Shown here: positions 61,038 to 64,000 of the stretch, in pieces
Numbering within the stretch: the first letter of the stretch is position 1
Layout: each line of letters opens with the position of its first letter
Assembly (NCBI GenBank): GCA_013399305.1
Contig: VXAI01000013.1
Span: 9,369,531-9,433,530 of the forward strand
Length of the DNA stretch: 64,000 nt
Direction: 5' to 3'
From: Rostratula benghalensis
Taxonomy: Eukaryota; Chordata; Aves; Charadriiformes; Rostratulidae
Made by a program: the position numbers and the translations under genes
Notes under the pieces: generated by a model
What the model was told of the DNA's origin: nothing
What the model saw: only the letters and a program-made list of their open reading frames with translations
Databases searched by the model: none

Positions 61038-61938
61038 TACCCACCCCAAAAACCTTAACAGCTTCATTCTGAAAGCTTTCTAACTATCTGATGGACATGT
61101 ACCACACACAACTGTCTACCTGTACTACTACTATTACATTACACTCTGGAGAAGTTATTTCAGTCAGATCTTAGGTACACTTGTTTTTTTTTTTAAATGT
61201 GTGAGAGACAAAACACCTCGACTTAAATGATGTTCTTAACAGAGTCCATAACTAGCATATTCCAGCTTCCAGCACAACAGCTTTCATCAGCTAAATACGA
61301 AAACAGGGCCCAGACATTCTAATTCATAGTGCAAATAATTACAGCACTTATAATTCACCCCATACCATGAAATGTGATTTTTATCAGTGTAAATACGTTA
61401 GTTTAAATTTAAAAAAACAAAGCAGCTTTTACATTATTGTTTTCCAAAAAAATGCAAAGGACAAAATTAACTCACCATTAATGCTTTGGAACTAATAAGT
61501 CTAATTTTTAAGTGTATTGAAGCAAATGGATACTTTTGTACTGATGTGAGTAATTAAAGTAACAAGAGCTTCACAGACTCAGAGATGTAATGCAGCCCTT
61601 TTATCAAAAGCAGTCACTCTATCTCAGCCTGACAGTTAACAGCATATGATCTAGTAAACAAATACTTTCACACAGTACAAAAGTGCCATTAAAGGCCAGA
61701 ACTGTCAACACAAATTCCATTCTTACAAGAGAAAAAAAATATATAAACTGTTGATCACCTCTGGTTGCCTTAACTAGCATGGAGGTTGTCATGGAAACAT
61801 TTCTGCGAAGTTCACAGTGATGAAACACAAACACTTCCAGTTTAATTGCTATTAGGTTTAGCATACCAGAGTTTATTTATACTCAAAGAGCATTATGATA
61901 AAATGCAGCAGAAAGTAAAGCTAGTAATGATCTGGCAT

Positions 61939-61973
61939 AATAAAGCCAGCAGATTAAAAAAAAAAAAAAAAAA
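61939..61973 (+). other. AATAAA plus 18-A tract
   Basis: AATAAA at 61939-61944 lies 11 bases before 18 A residues (61956-61973). This resembles a copied polyadenylated RNA end. The upstream sequence is not recognised as any transcript, and the following A/G-rich run suggests it could be an expanded purine tract instead. Confidence 0.25.
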
Positions 61974-62251
61974 GGAAAGAAAAGGAAAATAAAGCCAAAT
62001 AAGAGGGTTTTTATTATGCAGAAACGAGACAAAAAAACGAATTACCTCTTTCCCAAAAAATATTAACCAAACTTTCAGCAGGAACTTGACTTGTGTCTTG
62101 TCCATGACATTTTCAATGTAACTACATTAACATACTGACATGTGAAGTTACTAAAGAAACAAAACGTCTTCAAACAAAGCAGTATATATTTGAACTACCA
62201 GGTATGTAAGTATTTATGGTACAGATTCAAAACAGCTTCTTAAAAAAACCC

Positions 62252-62290
62252 CTGTAGCGTCACGTCAACTTCTGTAGCGCACATCACGTG
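62252..62290. promoter_or_regulatory. CRE-like and E-box motif pair in a CpG-dense spot
   Basis: CTGTAGCG occurs at 62252-62259 and again at 62272-62279. The first is followed by TCACGTCA, one base from a cAMP-response element; the second is followed, after CACAT, by the palindromic E-box CACGTG (62285-62290). Four CpGs lie in 39 bases of otherwise CpG-poor DNA. This could be a small regulatory element, but there is no adjacent gene to regulate, and chance is not excluded. Confidence 0.25.
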
Positions 62291-64000
62291 AATCCCATGC
62301 ATAGGCACCCCTTTTCTCCAGGCAGAACAGACCCAGTCCTGCTCTTTTCTTACCAACAGAGCTCCTCCAGCATAAATGACAACTCTGTTGTCCTTGCAGA
62401 CAAATTGAGCCCAATGAGATTTCAAATAATAGTGCTGACTGACTACATGAATTTAAGTCAGGGAGAGCTTAATTTTACTTCATTACAGTTAATTTGGATT
62501 CACTTTTATTTTATTAGAATTCAACAAAATTTATAGAGATGCATGAAAGTTACTAACTAAAATCTGCAGGTTCCTTTCATTATAATCCAATTTCATTTTT
62601 TAATAATACTACATTAATTCTTAGTGCACGATTTAAGTTAATGCACAAGCTTTAATAAATTCCAGTGACTTTTTATCTCTTTTCATTAGCAGAAGTTTAC
62701 TCAACTCAGCTGACAGCCTGAAACACTGAGAAGCTGACCCGAGGTCAGGGGTTTGGAAGAGGAACTGGAAGCAGTCAGTGCACTGAAGTGCGTAAGGCGG
62801 GAGTACAGAATGAGGATTTGGATGTGGTGCTGTGGGGACAGGCTAAACATGGATGAGGAGAGGGAAAAAGAAATTAAGTAGGATGCATCACGCTCATTGT
62901 ACAGACACTGTCCAATTCCTGGCTGCTGAGTACGGTATCCAAGTTTGGGAATGCAATCTATTGCCCATAACCTGCCACCAGGTTTTTTTCATTCACATGA
63001 GTGATATGTTTTGAACAAAGGTATGGAAGGGAAAATGATCTATAATGAAATAACTGTATTTTTAATCATTCTCCACTACCTGCTTGTTATGCCTAATATC
63101 AAAGTGAAAATACATTCATCTTTACAATTACCATATTTATGCCTCTTAATTCTGTTTTTTCTTTTCCCATTTGCCCCTCTTGCATTTATTCATTCTCCAC
63201 TTTTCTTCTTGCTGATGTTCCTGACAATCATCATTCTCCCCTTCCCAGCCACAAAAGTTAACATAAATGAAATTGTTAACGCTGAATTTTAAAGACCATC
63301 ATTAGGTTTAGAATGAGTACCTAAAAAAGGATTAATAAAGAAAATGGAATAAGGATAGAGTTAATGTTTCAGACTACCAGCAGATTCAGGAAAATAACAC
63401 AGTAACGAGTTTACATTCTCAAGATTACAATTATTATCCCAACATGAATATATGGATTTGAAATGAAAGCTTAGATCTGGAGCAATTTGAAAAATACCAC
63501 AAACATTGCCAAGTAGACTCATATCCGCCATGTAGAAAATAATTTATTTTATACTACTTTTATTAGCTAGCTATACTTCAGCTCTTACTACATAATTTAG
63601 CTTCTAAGATGCTACTTCCTGTTAATTAATAATATGCTTCTGATCTATACAAATATTATTTCTGCAAAAATTACTTGAAGACAGCAGTTTCTTTAACCTT
63701 GATACGCTATTCTGCATTATTACCATGGTCGTTACTGCAAAATCTGAAAGTAACCGGTGCTGTCATTGGTACTTGCCTTCTGGTCCTCTTCCCACAAGGA
63801 AAAAATATGCAGATGAGCATCCAGCTTGTTAAAGCCCTTTTCTCTTCTACTTACATGAGTTATTTTGTCCTACGGGCTACTGAAAAGTTGGTCTGTTTGG
63901 AGAATACACACACCCACTCACAAACACTCACAAATTAACTCATATTAAAGAAAAAATATATTCATTTAAAAGACTTTGGATTAGAAGTGAAATGTGATTG

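Larger units (their letters stand above)
59436..64000. other. Unannotated unique sequence with A-rich tracts
   Basis: No gene or interspersed element recognised in 4.6 kb. It contains A-rich tracts at 59561-59602, 61020-61037 and 61956-61973, a short AC run at 60359-60370, and the paired CRE/E-box-like motifs at 62252-62290. A minus-strand open segment at 62354-62434 is bounded by splice-like sites (see findings) but is not called as a gene. Confidence 0.5.

Overview
The window looks like ordinary AT-rich, gene-poor vertebrate nuclear DNA, almost certainly from a bird. The evidence is its repeats. There are many CR1 LINE fragments, several ending in the CR1 3' signature (tandem ATTCTATGA-like units, read as CATAGAATCA when on the minus strand). 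There is also one truncated LTR at 41355-41606 of a type I know from avian ERVL-class elements. I see no Alu, L1 or dense MIR. There are no operons, tRNA or rRNA genes, CRISPR arrays or other prokaryotic features, and I recognise no protein-coding gene. The window most likely lies in an intergenic stretch or a long intron. The open reading frames of 60-120 codons are mostly what chance gives in AT-rich DNA. The ones with recognisable protein similarity are remnants of CR1 ORF2 (reverse transcriptase C-terminus).

Layout. 1-5079 holds no gene or repeat that I recognise. 5080-7385 holds two very old CR1 copies in opposite orientation; the second is the longest element in the window, about 1.5 kb. 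7386-18077 is mostly unique sequence with a degenerate 72-bp tandem repeat (8392-8607), several inverted repeats and TA/CA microsatellites. 18078-21240 holds three CR1 fragments. 21489-32478 is mostly unique but contains a CpG-retaining zone (28900-30220) and a GC-rich block (32030-32390). 32479-42819 holds CR1 copies, the LTR and an AATAAA-plus-poly-A signature at 37107. 42820-52499 is unique apart from palindromes and simple repeats. 52500-59435 is a second CR1-rich zone with seven fragments. 59436-64000 is unique sequence with A-rich tracts.

At least two age classes of CR1 coexist. The younger, avian-type copies are at 19543, 32479, 37640, 41696, 42408, 54300, 56200 and 56448. The much older copies resemble the CR1/L3-like families shared with turtles and crocodilians and are at 5080, 5850, 20735, 52500, 53473, 58461 and 59170. 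All are 5'-truncated and dead. Family assignments rest on remembered consensus sequences, not on a search, so element ends are approximate by 10-50 bases.

I found no convincing undescribed system. The observations most worth checking are a few splice-flanked open segments with unusually high CpG or GC for this background (29562-29685, 32059-32227, minus strand 62354-62434), poly-A tracts preceded by AATAAA that could mark retrocopies (unusual in birds), the 72-bp repeat, and an apparent excess of poly-A over poly-T on the plus strand.
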